DNA of 64,000 bases, taken from positions 36,746,760-36,810,759 of the forward strand of contig OX344762.1 in the NCBI GenBank assembly GCA_947034895.1. Direction: 5' to 3'. The position numbers were made by a program, and so were the translations under genes. Source of the stretch: Rhytidiadelphus loreus (Eukaryota > Streptophyta > Bryopsida > Hypnales > Hylocomiaceae). The notes under the pieces were generated by a model that was not told the origin of the DNA, ran no database searches, and was given only the letters and a program-made list of their open reading frames with translations. Positions 52,213 through 64,000 of the stretch are shown here, piece by piece; within the stretch, counting starts at the first letter, position 1; each line of letters opens with the position of its first letter.

Positions 52213-52666
52213 AGTTAAGTTCTGCCACTGCTCTTCAGGTTCCTTTTCTTTATGTTGACGTTTTAGGGTTATTGTTGTGGTGAAAGTTTTGGAGTCAATT
52301 GCGGTGGTGTAGGGTTTCCCTGCTTGGGGGGCTTGAGGATGGTACGAATTCTCTACTTTGGGCTGCCGGGCGTTGTAATGAATTATTATTTTTAATTAAA
52401 TAAATTCGATTGAGATTAGGATGATTATGAGGGATCGGAACCTAGTTGAGAACAGAGAAAGATTCTTTTGTCTGCGGAGACGTGTGATATGACGAGCGCT
52501 GTGGAAGTTTCCGCAGAATGTGATCAAATTGCTTGTGTGTTGCAGTTTTTATCTTCCTTTGCGCTTCTTTGAACTCTTCTCAGTCGTTCGTTTGCACGTT
52601 TTGTTCTGTAGGTTGCGATCAAGATTACAGATTCGTAGCTCTGAACTTTGGCAGGGTTAGGCAGCG

Positions 52667-54146
52667 ATGGGAAACTCGTCGTCCCTCCTCTCACAGTACG
52701 ACTTGGAGGATCTCCAGAATCATTGCAGCAACTCTTGTAAGTCTCTGTCATTCTCTTGCTTGCTTTCTGTCTTTCTTTGGATGATGTTTCAATAAATTAA
52801 TACCTAGTGGACCAAGGATCTAAGGTTATAAAGTGACTGATTCGATTGATGACATTGTGAACGATTTGATTCAGATTGCGCTAAATTTAATCTCACTAGA
52901 ATTAGTGAGGAACATTGTATGCGTTGGTCAAAATGTAGAGTAAATTGAACAAAAGAATGCCCCTATATGCATTTTGTAGAATTTAGGATGGTCCTGATGT
53001 TGCTCTCTTGCTGCCAGATTCTCAACGGGAGATAATTGCCTTGTATGAGAGGTTCTGTCAGTTGGATCGTACTGGGAAGGGGTTCATCTCTGCTGATGAA
53101 TTTATGAGCGTGCCTGAATTTGCCGTCAATCCTCTTTGCCAGGTACGGATGAATTATTTATAAATCAACCTCGTGATGATCTCTCTCATTTTCTGTCCAG
53201 GCTGGGCTTGTTCTTGTTTTTTGCATTGAATGACTCTATTTATGGATTCCCTTTTCTTGCAGAGACTGTTAAAGATGTTGGAAGGATTGAATTTCAAGGA
53301 GTTTCTAGGCCTACTCTCAGCCTTCAGTGCACGCGCTGCGCAAGCCGACAAGTTGAAATGTGAGTCTTTCATCCAACTTAGAGGGAAATCGGTCACATGT
53401 GTGGCCTGCAGTCCTAGTGATAAGCCCCATTCCAACTTTGTTTTCAGCAACTATGAGTTCTGAGTTTCTTCAAATCGGTTTGTGGAATTCCACGAAACTA
53501 TGTTATTGATCGGTTGTTAATTGATTTTCAGAGAATTTATCTATATGTCTCGATTGCTAAATGACTCTAATCTTTATTTGACGAGAGTGCAATATTCTTG
53601 CAGTTATTTTCAATGTTTATGACACGGACGGCGATGGCAAAGTAAATAGTAGCGATATGTTGCAAGTCCTACGTGATCTATCAGGGAATTTTCTGACGGA
53701 TGAGCAGCGTCAGGTGCGAGATTCAAACATAATTTGTAATGACTTGATAAGAGTTTTTAGCGTAGTTAAAATGGGGTTGTCATGTGGAAAAACCTTTGGG
53801 TAGGTTTCCTTGTACTTTCTAACAGAGGATGTTTTCTCTTGGCAGTCGATTTTGAGTCGGGCTCTTAAACAGTCAGGCTACACGGTTAATTCAGCTCTGA
53901 CATTACAAGATTTTAAGGAGGTCTATCTCTACCCTAGTCTTTTGTATGACTTTTGTTTCTGATTATTTGTAACCCTTTGCTAGTACTTCATGCGCAGTAA
54001 CGATGGTCCAGGTGTAGTATGTACGTGCTTCTGTGAGGTGATCACTGGAAACTTGAATTGCTAGGGCTGCTCACGCTTTGGTTTGATACTGCCAGGTTTT
54101 GGGCAAGGCAGACCTGAAAATGGATGTGGAAGTTCCAGTAGACTGA
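52667..54146 (+). CDS. Calcineurin-B-like EF-hand protein, six exons
   Basis: Inferred exons: 52667-52736, 53018-53142, 53263-53359, 53604-53713, 53846-53920 and 54096-54146. Phases agree, giving 175 residues, the length I recall for the plant family. The start MGNSSS is a classic N-myristoylation signal. EF-hand segments include LDRTGKGFISADEF and a canonical loop DTDGDGKVNSSD (with Asp rather than Glu at position 12). The ending KMDVEVPVD is characteristic of this group, which resembles the calcineurin B regulatory subunit although plants lack classical calcineurin A. It is presumably a membrane-associated calcium sensor; the partner is unknown. The donor after exon 5 (GAG/GTCTAT) is weak. 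Confidence 0.9.
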
Positions 54147-55569
54147 GCTCGTGACGCATGGATATAGTGAATCGATGTATTAATGGTATTGGTTTCACGT
54201 TTTTGTCCTGAAGAATTGCATAATGCAGGATTCTACCCGCTCAAGAATAATTGCCATTAATGTATACAACAGATTTATTTAGTGAAATGTAGACATTTAG
54301 AGTAATTTCATGTTCTTAGTAAAACCTTGAAGTGTTTGTGTTTGTGTACGTGCACATGTTTGATGTGCTGTTCATTGGAATTGTCAAGCTCTTTAATTGT
54401 GCGTATTATTATATGATCAAGCATCTCAGGAGTGCATTCAGATTGGCACCAACTTTTGAGCACCAACTTACTGTGTGTGCTTCCTCGCGTCCTCAGCAAG
54501 AAATTATGAGTGATAAATTAGTTTCAGCAAATGAAGCCATGGCACAGCTTCTGCTTCTCCAATCCTTCAATTTTACAGGAGTATGAATGCAAATTGTTTA
54601 ACCTGGAACTGGAACTAAACTGTCGTCTCTTTAAAAAAAGAAAAAGAGAAAGAAGAAAAGGTGTGTATTTATTTGTGGGGATATTCTGTAACAGTGGCAG
54701 TTGTAAAATTTAATGAATGAGATATTTTGCAAAATTATATTCTCCATTTTTGGGTGGATGGAATTGTTATAATTACCAAAAGAATAATTCAAAGTAGGAC
54801 AACATTACCATATCTTATTTGAGAAGCTTAATTTTTATTAGACATAACAAATGAATTTTTTCAAACTTTCAATGTTGCCAATGTTAATTCCTAAAAGAGT
54901 AAGTGAATGACAAACATTTTCAATAGTTGAAGTTACTATGGAAGCTATATGAAATGGATAAAATGCATTTGAACATTTTGAAAAAACAAAGTATGTACTT
55001 CATCGAGGTGACTAAGTTGGTCTCTCAATTCTTTGTGATATTTGTACAATGTCATCATTCAATTTGTGTTAGGAAGCGAAGAGACTTTCAAACTTTCAAA
55101 CAAAGAAGATTTTTCATTTGGATTCTAATCAAGTCATAATTTCTTTGCCTCAAAAGCTTTGTAACTACAATCCTCCAAACTTCTATCAATCTCTCATAGG
55201 GATTAATTAACTTATACCTACTTTGACCTTAGGAAATAATAATTTATACTACTCCTTGGTAGGTTTCAATACATAGGTGGAAAAATGAATTATTCTTAAG
55301 TCAACCTAGATTTCATCACTCCAAATTTTTTTTGAATTCAAAAACTTTCAATCAATTTGGATAATTTTTCATTTATTTAACAAAACTATATTTATTTAAA
55401 GAAATTCTCATCCATTTTTATAAATAGATAATTTTTACACTTTCAAAAAAACATAATTTATAATTTTTGAAAAAATTCAACATTCTCATTTTTAACATAA
55501 ATATACTCAACTACCCACCTAGTAGATGATTAATGCTTTGAAAAGTGTACTTCATCTAATTAATCTTCA
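54147..55569. other. 3' flank of the EF-hand gene and AT-rich DNA
   Basis: The first few hundred bases probably hold the 3' untranslated region. No other gene is seen. Confidence 0.45.
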
Positions 55570-56500
55570 TTAACCCCTAAAGCCCCATTGTCCCCTCGGG
55601 GGACAATTTGGAATTCGGGCAGGTTCCTATGGGCTGAAATTTTACCCTAATTTTTTGAATTTTTTTTTGAAGATAGAAAATCTGATAAGCTTTGTGGGAA
55701 TATAATTTTTCTTTTAATCAATGCCCGGAAGCAAAAGTTATACCACAAAAAGCCTGAAACTGAACTCGGCGGGCAGCACAAAAAATATTGCAAAAATTCA
55801 AAATAAATTAAAATTTTTTTTTTTCTCAAAGGTAATGTTTTTGTCTACATCTAAAGCTTTGATTCATTCCACTTTCATTAGTGATTTGAAAGTTCTGAAC
55901 AATCTTATTTTTCGGGCAATCTAAGCATCTTTTTGGAAAAAAAAACTTGTAGGATTCATCTCAGAATGCAATTTTCAAATTTTTTCAAATTTTTTTTTTG
56001 AAAAGGTTAAATTTGCTTGCTAGAACAATCTCACCGTTGGGATTATTGTATTTCAATCCCATCTAAGAGCTATTATCAATTTAGTTTTTCTTTCAATCTT
56101 GGACCTACTTCTACTTGAAAATTTTTTGAAGTATGAAAATCAAGTTGTTATTTTTTGAAATTTTTTTCCTAGACTCCCAACTCAATTCTTCAACACAATA
56201 AATTTTAAATTCAAACTCCACAATGTAATTTTTTTCGACAAACAGAGATCAAAGTCATCTAAAATTGCAGTCCAGTGTTTAAAAAAACTTGTTTTTTCAA
56301 CTTTGAATGCTCATATCTCTCAATCTGTACGGTCAAACTTCATGAAATTTTTACCACATGATCTAAAACAAGTAAAGTTTAAGATCCTACGGTTAAGTTC
56401 CAAAAAAAGTTTTGTTTTTGTTTTTTTGGACTAACGCAGTAGAAATGGCAGTTTTGAGTGGTTTTTGACAGAAAAATGGCCTTGGGACTTTAGGGGTGGA
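55570..56500. mobile_element. Diverged TTAA MITE of the 940-bp family
   Basis: It starts TTAACCCCTAAAGCCCC with the hairpin GTCCCCTCGGGGGAC. It then follows the interior of the 24176 and 61471 elements (GATTCATTTC-type text, AAGATCCTACGGTTA). The right end is decayed to CTTTAGGGGTGGA, losing the TTAA. It looks older than the other two copies. Confidence 0.75.
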
Positions 56501-56924
56501 AGCTTTGAGAAAATTGTATAATATATCAATGAAAAGAGAAAGAGTGCTTTACAAAAATCAATAATATAGATACTTTAGAGGAATTACTATTATTTATTAA
56601 GATTCTAAAATTTTGATCTTACTATTTTAGTTTGAATTTGAGTTTTGAGGGAGTAATTAGCCTCTAAGAATTCATATAAAGATTACTTTAAAAATAAATA
56701 AAAATAGTTGAAACTCCTCCAAACTAGAGAGAGGGGATAAAACTCCAATCTTCACTACTACAATTGTAGTGAATTTTAAGATGACTCATCAACAAAAAAT
56801 TATTTTTAAATGTTGTTTCCAATGCTAAATCATGGTCATGCTTATGTTTACTTAAAATTTGTCTTTTAGGTCACTTGGTTACTAAATAGACACCTCATGT
56901 CATATAAATTTTGAAAAGACCTTT

Positions 56925-57245
56925 GATTTAACATGTAAAGCAAGATGTAACAAGGTACTAATGTTTTTCATCACCAACCATTAGTTTAGGGGTTCAACCC
57001 CCATTGTTTGTGGTTTTAGAATTAGTTAATATTGTCTTTTAAGAATGCTAAAAATTGATTGAAATGACAAGATGTAGGCGTAGCAAGGTACTAGGCTTAG
57101 GAAGGTACTAGGCTTAGCAATGTACATCACCAACCCTTAGATTAGGGATTAAAACCCCATTGTTTGTAGTTTTAATGTTTTAGTAGTTAATATTGTCTTT
57201 TAAGAATGCTAAAAAGACAAGAAGAAAGTGATTGAAATGACATGA
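56925..57245. repeat. Tandem duplication, period about 160 bp
   Basis: Two units share CATCACCAAC, CCCCATTGTTTGT and TTAATATTGTCTTTTAAGAATGC. Shorter GGTACTAGGCTTAG repeats lie at the join. Confidence 0.75.
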
Positions 57246-59100
57246 TGTAGGGATTCACTAAAGGTATATTAAGGTATGTCGTAGGCATTTTTTTTTTTAA
57301 AGAAATACTAGCCTTTCTAATATGCAATTTTTGACTAAATATTTATCTTAATTTTTCCCTTTCTCTTATAGTCCTACCTTTGAGGTTGGTATAAATTTAG
57401 AGTCTTTTCATTTTGTGTTCCACACAATGTCCCTAAAAGTAAAGTAAATGATGCCAATCTGAATATCTATGTCATTGACTCATACATAGCATTCTCTCTT
57501 CTTTCCATTGATATAGTATAAAAATTTTCTTGAAGCTTTTTCAATGAATTATTTTTGGATTAACTTCACTTTTATACACTAACACTTGAGGGCTCATCAA
57601 ATCCTAAAAATTCTAGTGTCTACTAAGTGAATTATGAATGTTTTAAAGAGATTTCAATTTGATCTACAAGGGATGAAGCACATCAAAGGTTAAAAAATAA
57701 TCTTTGTTCTATCTTTGAAAGATGTGATTGGCATGGTTACGTACTCATTGCTCTATAATTTTTGTGCAAGGTTTTGAATTAGTTCATATAGAGATAAGAA
57801 AAAAATGACAATTTGCAAAATCAAAGATTTTATGTCTAAATTCTTTCTTGATACTAATTCTTCTATCTAAAAAAACTCCAAATTTACATTATCCCAAGCA
57901 TTCCCTCCCATTCCATGAGCTTCATCTCATCTACCAATTTGTGATTATTACATTTACCACCCTTGTTAGGTGCCATCTCAAGATCCATATGTCAATCATT
58001 ATAGAGTAATTTAAATTCAATGTATCCATGTTTAAAAGTATATAATTCTAAATTGTATAATTTCTTCCTACATATTTATCATAGAACTTTGTAGCATAGT
58101 TTTTTATTTATTTATTTTGACAATACATAAATAAAAAAAATTATAGATGTAAATCACTCAAAAAAATCATTGTTCCATATCTCACATGATAGACAAATCC
58201 AACAAGGAGGGTTGATATTGAATTTCCATGTCAAATCTTGAGAGGTCTTTGTCACCTGAAGCCAATCACAAAATGGCATTTTCCACTTTATCCCCCTCCT
58301 TAAAAAAGTCATAATTCATGCAAAATCTAACCCTCCTACATTATAGGCTTGACAAATCTTTGGCCCCATGCCATGAACTTATAGGAGCTAATTAATTTTC
58401 GCTCTCAAAGAATTAATTATTTGGTTTCTCACATGAAGGTCCAACTCAATTAGGAATTGAATTTCCACATCAAATTTTAAAAGATTTGTGTCATCCTAAA
58501 TCAATTACAAGATAACATGTGTTGCTTTTTCTCCTTAGCTATAATTTTTTCCCAATTTGACTCCTTGGGTAGGGTAGGTGTGAACCCAAATCCTTAGCCC
58601 TCTCCCAACCAATGTTCACACAACTGGCTAAAATTTGCTCCATTGTTGCTTAAAATTTTTAGTAGCTAAAGTTACATTGGAGAAAATCCTTGAAAAAATT
58701 AGATTTTAGCCAAGACTATAGCAAACAATAGAATTTGCAACTTCCTCCACATTGGAATTAACATTTATGCAGTCAGTTTTGTGTTATCCCAATAATCCTT
58801 TCCAACATGCAAAATTCTTTCTTTTCTATTTCTTTTCCATACTACTCATTCTTAAGGTAGCCAAAGTTGATGAAGGTAGCACTATGTACCCAGAAGATGC
58901 AAACATGATGTTTGTATTTCATATTGCGCTGAATTGAAGTCCTAATTCCCCTGCTATTTTTTATTTAATTATTTAAATTTTGTTGGGTTCCACGGAGGGG
59001 CACCTGTCCCTTGGAAATTCTTCAAAGGAATACGAGCCATTGAAGCAAAAGTGTGTCAGCGCAGGACGAGTTCGTGGGAGTGTGAGCGGCACAGGACGTC
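57246..59100. other. AT-rich intergenic DNA, no gene seen
   Basis: Only short chance frames. The text around 58200-58270 and 58440-58530 is similar (AATTGAATTTCCA, AATCTTGAGAGG/AATTTTAAAAG, TTTGTC), suggesting another old repeat pair. Confidence 0.4.
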
Positions 59101-59385
59101 GCAAGCAGACGATATGTGGATGAGGCAGCTCCCAGTCCCATTGGCCCACTCCTCCTCTGGCTGTCCACAGCCTTCTCTCGCTCGCGTTCACCGTCCTCGC
59201 AGCTCTCTTATCAGACTTCCACCATAGCCCCCCATTCTACAATTCCTCACAACCCCGACTCACTTACTTTCGTGTGTCACACGCTCGCCTTCTTCTGTTG
59301 CTTCTTCTGCCAATTCCTGTCGTTTGACTTGTAACCCACCTTTTGATTTGGCGCCCATCTTTGAGTGTGCAGCCCATTTGCAGTC

Positions 59386-59826
59386 ATGGCCGCCGCCGCG
59401 ATGACCACCACGAACATTGTGCCCACCGTGGCTTCTCTGAGAGTGGCCACCCCCGTGAAGTCTTCCTCGGTGTCGGTCGCCAAGGCTTTCGGTTTGCAGT
59501 CGCGCCGCTGCCTCAAGGGCCGCGTCACCTGCATGGCGACGTACACGGTGACGCTCAAGACGCCCGACGGGACGGAGACGATTGAGTGTGCGGACGATGT
59601 TTACATTCTGGACGCCGCGGAAGAAGCCAGCATCGACTTGCCGTACTCATGCCGTGCGGGCGCCTGCTCTTCTTGCGCTGGGAAAATCGAGGGCGGAAGC
59701 GTCGACCAGAGCGACGGGAGCTTCTTGGACGATTCGCAGAAAGGGGATGGGTTCGTGTTGACGTGCGTGGCGTACCCCACCAGCGACTGCACCATCACCA
59801 CTCACCAGGAGGAGGAGTTGAACTAA
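59386..59826 (+). CDS. FD: Chloroplast [2Fe-2S] ferredoxin
   Basis: 146 residues from the ATG at 59386, chosen over one in frame at 59365 because [15 protein letters not shown] is a typical transit-peptide start. Residues to about 50 are Ser/Arg/Val-rich and end [10 protein letters not shown]. The mature part starts [12 protein letters not shown] and carries the iron-sulfur ligands C-x4-C-x2-C-x29-C ([13 protein letters not shown], then LTC), ending in EEELN. It accepts electrons from photosystem I and delivers them to FNR and other stromal enzymes. The CDS is a single exon. A CATTTGCAG acceptor-like site two bases before the ATG's TC suggests a 5'-leader intron. The gene is strikingly GC-rich compared with its surroundings. 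Confidence 0.95.
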   Translation: MAAAAMTTTNIVPTVASLRVATPVKSSSVSVAKAFGLQSRRCLKGRVTCMATYTVTLKTPDGTETIECADDVYILDAAEEASIDLPYSCRAGACSSCAGKIEGGSVDQSDGSFLDDSQKGDGFVLTCVAYPTSDCTITTHQEEELN

Positions 59827-59958
59827 ATTGATTAGGGCTTGGTTCCTTTGAGGTGTAGAGAGTAGGAGCGAATCTTTTGTTCTTCTTGTTCTTGTGGGGG
59901 TGTATTTTTTTTAGGAAGGGTCGGTGGCTTCTAGTTGAGATGGGGTAATTAAATCAAA

Positions 59959-60268
59959 GGTGGCAGTACAGCGGCCCGATGCTCTGGGAGATGAGGATTC
60001 TTGTCTTCCCAGACTTGTGCATCAATTTCAGTTATCAATAGTAGACGAATTGCCGGCATTTTGCACATTGCTTGGTTTGGTTCAACTGAGGTTCTCGTGT
60101 TTTGGTTCCCTGAGGTGGCAGTGCGGGGCCTGATTCTCTGTGAGATGGGTATTCTTGTCTTCCCAGACTTTTGCATCAATTTTAGTTTTCAGTAGTAGAC
60201 GAATTGCCGGCATTTTGCGCACTACTTGGTTTGGTTCAACTGAGTTTCTCGTGTTTTGTTTCCCTGAG
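59959..60268 (+). repeat. Exact-period 155-bp tandem duplication behind ferredoxin
   Basis: Units 59959-60113 and 60114-60268 are both 155 bp and differ by scattered substitutions. They share GGTGGCAGT, CTTGTCTTCCCAGACTT and GACGAATTGCCGGCATTTTG. They lie in the presumed ferredoxin 3' region. Confidence 0.9.
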
Positions 60269-61470
60269 CTTCCTAGTATCCAATTTCAGTTTAGAAGGTC
60301 AAAGGAATTGCCGGGATTTATATTTCGTTTCGGTTGGGAATGAGTTCTCTTTGTGCTTTATATCGGTGGGGTTCTTAGTTGCTGATTTAGTCGTTCCGAA
60401 TTGCTGTTTAGGTAATCCTCTCTTTGTTTTTCCGCGAAGTTGTCGGTTTGATTGAGGAATTTTGTGTGTGTAATGCTTATCGCTGTTATTATGACTTTTA
60501 ATTGCAAAGAGGTTATTCTTTGCGTATGTGGACTAGGGTTACTTTTTCATTCTCGGAAGAGGATTATCTCTTTTGCCATTCGAAGTTCCATTTGCTGCAA
60601 GATGCTTGTTCAGCATGTCCTATCCGTACACCGTTTTGGAGTACTTTTGAAGTTCTCCGTTGAAGTAGCAACTGATCCAATTCGCAAGGACTCACATCTG
60701 CACAATGGGGTTTTAGTAGGATGGTCCATGTGAAATAGGTTTTGTTTCACCCTACCATTTTAGCAATTAGGGCTTTGGTGGACGTGTTCTAACAATTTGG
60801 TGGAAATGTGAGCTGCTCTTAGAGACTGGGAAATTTCTTGGATGCCAAGATGAAGAATGATTTGCGTATTTGGATGTGTGGTGTAGGGAATGCTGAAATT
60901 CTCATGCTGTGAACTTGTGTTGGAATCCCTCAGGAACTTATATCAAAAGAGATTTAGAACCCAGATTCTGTGACATATTACTGTTATGTGCTTAGGGACA
61001 AAGTTCGTAACTGTTTGGTATTAGAGTCCTCTACCTTAATTTCTCTGTCCTGCGGAGTCCCATTCCTTACCACCCTCACTTGGACTGAAAAAATTAGAAA
61101 GCTTATTGCTTGCTTTTCCACTTTGGGCAGTACGCAGGAAGCAGGAAGCAGGCTGATTCATTAGTGTGTTGAGCCATTCATGCTCTGTAGAGTCGGATTT
61201 CGATTTAGAAAATCTCTACGTTGATGACAAGGCGATGGAGAAAGAAGAAACAAGTGTGTCAGTACCAGTGCTTGGTACTTTATTAGAAACACGTGTCCAT
61301 TGGTGAGTAAGATAGTTGTGCCTTTTCTTTCATTTTAAGGAATTCTAGCATTCTTCCTTAGCCATTTGTCGAAAATCCATTGCTGCATTCTGCCTGTCAT
61401 GAGACATAGGCATAGGGTGATGATCAACTCTCTTTGGATTGCAGTAACCAGCTATCACGGTTGGGCAAAA
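60269..61470. other. Intergenic DNA of balanced composition, no gene seen
   Basis: It is less AT-rich than other gaps. T-rich stretches and frames up to 93 codons occur (60452-60733), but no domain was recognised. It may be untranslated or promoter sequence of an unseen gene. Confidence 0.35.
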
Positions 61471-62407
61471 TTAACCCGTAAAGGACCATTGTCCCTGTGG
61501 GGGACAAATGCGTTTTTGGGCAGGTACCTAAAGGCTGAAATTTTCTCCTAATATTTTGAAATTTTTTTGGAGGTAGAAAAGTTGATTAGCTTCGTGGGAA
61601 TATAATTTTTTTTCAAAACTGATGCCCGGGAACAATAGTTATGACCAAATAAGCTCAAACAAGGGGACGGCGGGCAGCTCGGGCAGCCCAAAAAAAATGG
61701 GCAAAAATTTGGATTTTATTTTTTATTTTATTTTTTCTCATAGATTATATTTTTGTCTATCTGGAAAGCTTTGATTCATTTCATTTGGATATATTATGAG
61801 AAAGTTATGAACATTCTTGTTTTGGGGGCAGTTAGAGCATCTTCTTGAAAAAAATAACTTGTAGGATTCATTTCTGAATGAAATTTTTCAAATTTTTCAA
61901 ATTTTTTTTGCATGGTCTGATTTACTTGCTAGAACAATCTCACCATTGGGATTAGTGCATTTTAATTCCATCTAAAATGTATGAATACTTTAGATTTTCC
62001 TTCTATTTTATACCTACTTCTACTTAACAATTTTTTAAGAATGATAATTAATTTTTAAATTTTTTTTTTTTTTACCTAGACTCTCAATTCAATTCTCCAC
62101 TATAAAAATTTAAAGCTCAAAACTCTGTAGTGCAAAAATTTTAAGTTAAAAATGTTCAAAGTCAAAAAATCTATTCCCGTAATGTGCTGAAGTACTTGTT
62201 TTTTCCACTTTAAACGCAGATATCTTGCAATCTGAGCGATCAAAAATTTTGAAATTTTTTCCACACACTCTCATACTAGTTAGGTGTAAGATCCTATGGT
62301 TAGATATGAAAATAAAACAATTTTCAATTTTTTTTACTCCTTGCTATAGATATGGCAGTTTTGAGTGTTTTCAGGCAGAAAAAAGGCCTTGGTCCTTTAG
62401 GGGTTAA
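61471..62407. mobile_element. 937-bp TTAA-flanked MITE (940-bp family)
   Basis: It starts TTAACCCGTAAAGGACC and ends GGTCCTTTAGGGGTTAA. It is very similar to 24176-25126 throughout, including the GTCCCTGTGGGGGAC hairpin and CGGCGGGCAGCTCGGG. It is likely a young copy of the same family. Confidence 0.88.
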
Positions 62408-62439
62408 ATAAAAAATCAAAAGTTGATTTTTGTCGGAAA

Positions 62440-62545
62440 TTAAGGGCCGGTATATACACGGCCTAGGGCCGGATGGAGGGCCGGACCGATTTGCCTCTAA
62501 TCCAGCCCACAATCCGGCCCCAAATCACCACTCCGGCCCCTAATA
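62440..62545. repeat. GGGCCGG-rich cluster
   Basis: GGGCCGG, or its inverse CCGGCCC, occurs at least six times within about 100 bp, next to the right end of the 937-bp MITE. Copies lie in both orientations, so it may be a terminal region of another element. Confidence 0.6.
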
Positions 62546-62778
62546 ATGTAAAGATAATGTATAGGGTTGAGTCCGAATTCTGAGGCCAAATTCCAATTCA
62601 TCACTCCAGCCCTAGGTAATGTAAAGTGTTGAGGCCCAATTCTAAGGCCCAATTCTTGATTAATATGTTCTTGGATTTTTGGAATGTTCAATTAAAAAAA
62701 TTATAAAATACACAGTTTTTCCTTTTTCTTCCTATTTTTTCTATTTTAAAAGAATAAAAAAGATTTTTTTTGTTTTTA

Positions 62779-63008
62779 TGCCACATTTAACTACTTTTGG
62801 ACTTTTGGAGTGTCCAAAATTAGTAAAAGATTCTTTGACAATTGTAGATTTTGACTCCTATAGGTGTTATAAATCTAGGAATGATATAGATTTTGGATTG
62901 ACAATGTACAATGAATTTTGATCTTAAGAGATCTATGACATCTGGAGATCTCCAGATGAATAAAGTCCAAAATTCTCCCCAAAGTCCAAAAGTAGTTAAA
63001 TTGTGCAT
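62779..63008. mobile_element. 230-bp inverted-repeat element with TTTAACTACTTTTGG ends
   Basis: TTTAACTACTTTTGG (62786-62800) is inverted at 62986-63000. The pairing extends outward to ATGC...GCAT with mismatches. An internal palindrome CATCTGGAGATCTCCAGATG lies at about 62939-62958. A truncated relative is at 23900-24083. Confidence 0.75.
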
Positions 63009-63674
63009 TTTTTTTATATTTTATATTTTGTTTTTGTTTTTCTTCCTATTTATTCTATTTCAAATATAGAAAAGATAGTTTTTAGACTTTCTTTTAACCT
63101 TTTCCTTTTTATTCCTACTTTATCTATAAAAAATTGACTTATTCATGAAGTAAAATTTTTATAGCACATATGATTTTGTATACATGGTCATTTTAATTTT
63201 TGTTTTCCAATTACATACAGTTGAAATTCAAAAGCACATGTTGAATGCCAACACATAAGTAACTTATTTTAGTCAAGTAGATGATAATGCTTCTTAAACA
63301 TTTGGATAATTTGTTGGTAACTTCTATGGGGTTGAATCCTTAAATTAGTCAATTTTGGAAAATATAAAACATGCACATAAAGACATGAAATCTACAATGA
63401 AAGAGAATCATTACTATTGTTAAGAAAAAAATTATATACATGATTTTTTCTACTTCAATTCACAACCTAAACTCAAATTATTGAAGAAGTTTAGGTTGAA
63501 GAAACAACTTGGTAGACATGTTATTGTACAAGAATGCACCATTTTTGAATTAGGTATTGTTGTAATTGGAACTCATGAACCCCTGTGTATGCATATGAAA
63601 ATATTTTTAGGAATATCACTTTGACTTTAATGATTGGCTTGTAAAGTGACAATCTTGGGGTAAGACAACCTTAT

Positions 63675-63824
63675 AAGGTAGTAAGGGCAAAATGAGAGCA
63701 AGTCCATTGTGGGCAAAATTGTAATGGTGGTGTACATTTCAAAACTTGAATGTGCATGACCATTACAATTTTGCCCACAATAGTCTTGCTCCCATTTTTT
63801 GCTCATAATAGAATAGTTTACCTT
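63675..63824. mobile_element. 150-bp near-complete hairpin with AAGGTA/TACCTT ends
   Basis: The two halves pair along almost the whole length: GGGCAAAATTGTAATGG with CCATTACAATTTTGCCC, and TGTACATTTCAA with TTGAATGTGCA, leaving only a few loop bases. The ends match the AAGGTA family. Confidence 0.82.
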
Positions 63825-64000
63825 ATATTCAAGCAACCTAATTTTACTATTTAGTGTAAATTTCTTAGAACCATGAAGATTTGGTTTTGGCTAGGGGAGG
63901 ACACTCTCACTACATTTGGGGTACCCACGTGTGGCGGTGGAAAAAGTAAAACATGTAATTCACCTTGAATAAACTATAATTTCATTCTAAAATTTTGAGC
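63825..64000. other. AT-rich DNA at window end
   Basis: No gene or repeat recognised. Confidence 0.4.

Noticed and set aside
59343..59831. Other frames over the ferredoxin gene
   Set aside because: Shadows due to the high GC content of the ferredoxin coding sequence.

Overview
This is a nuclear segment from a land plant or close streptophyte relative, and a non-flowering lineage such as a bryophyte seems most likely. The grounds are spliced plant genes: a bulb-lectin receptor kinase, a chloroplast alkenal/quinone oxidoreductase, a plant-type calcineurin-B-like EF-hand protein and a chloroplast ferredoxin. The intergenic DNA is AT-rich and repeat-dense, and an almost complete piggyBac transposase is present, which is unusual for flowering plants. 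The species cannot be named from the sequence.

Layout. 0-9 kb holds two large transposon-like genes on the + strand: a RING-H2 coiled-coil protein whose single reading frame is cut by two in-frame stops, and a BED/hAT transposase. Three GC-rich arrays built on a 13-bp phrase lie before, between and after them. 9-19.7 kb has no gene but carries several small inverted-repeat transposons (MITEs), many flanked by TTAA. 19.7-23.0 kb is a seven-exon lectin receptor kinase. 23-32 kb is a nest of TTAA elements around a putative 5.7-kb autonomous piggyBac element. 32-37 kb is a diverged colinear copy of the 14-16 kb region. 37.0-38.7 kb is a single-exon gene for a probably mitochondrial Gly/Arg-rich protein. 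41.7-44.4 kb is the four-exon oxidoreductase gene, with two hairpin-forming insertions in its introns. 46.4-50.8 kb holds a CACTA element with target-site duplication, an RNase H1-type domain fragment and a decayed Ty1/copia pol. 52.7-54.1 kb is the six-exon calcineurin-B-like gene. 59.4-59.8 kb is the ferredoxin gene. The remainder is AT-rich DNA with more MITEs.

The host genes look unrelated (no operon logic applies). What ties the window together is transposon activity. At least nine elements end in TTAACCC/GGGTTAA and could have been moved by a piggyBac transposase like the one at 26.6-28.8 kb. A second family ends in AAGGTA/TACCTT, and two of its insertions can be checked against an unoccupied copy inside the same window. 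Three otherwise open transposon frames are broken only by single in-frame stops, each reachable by one C-to-T type transition. This fits recent silencing and methyl-cytosine decay, although readthrough cannot be excluded. All exon boundaries were inferred by eye from GT/AG sites and protein continuity.
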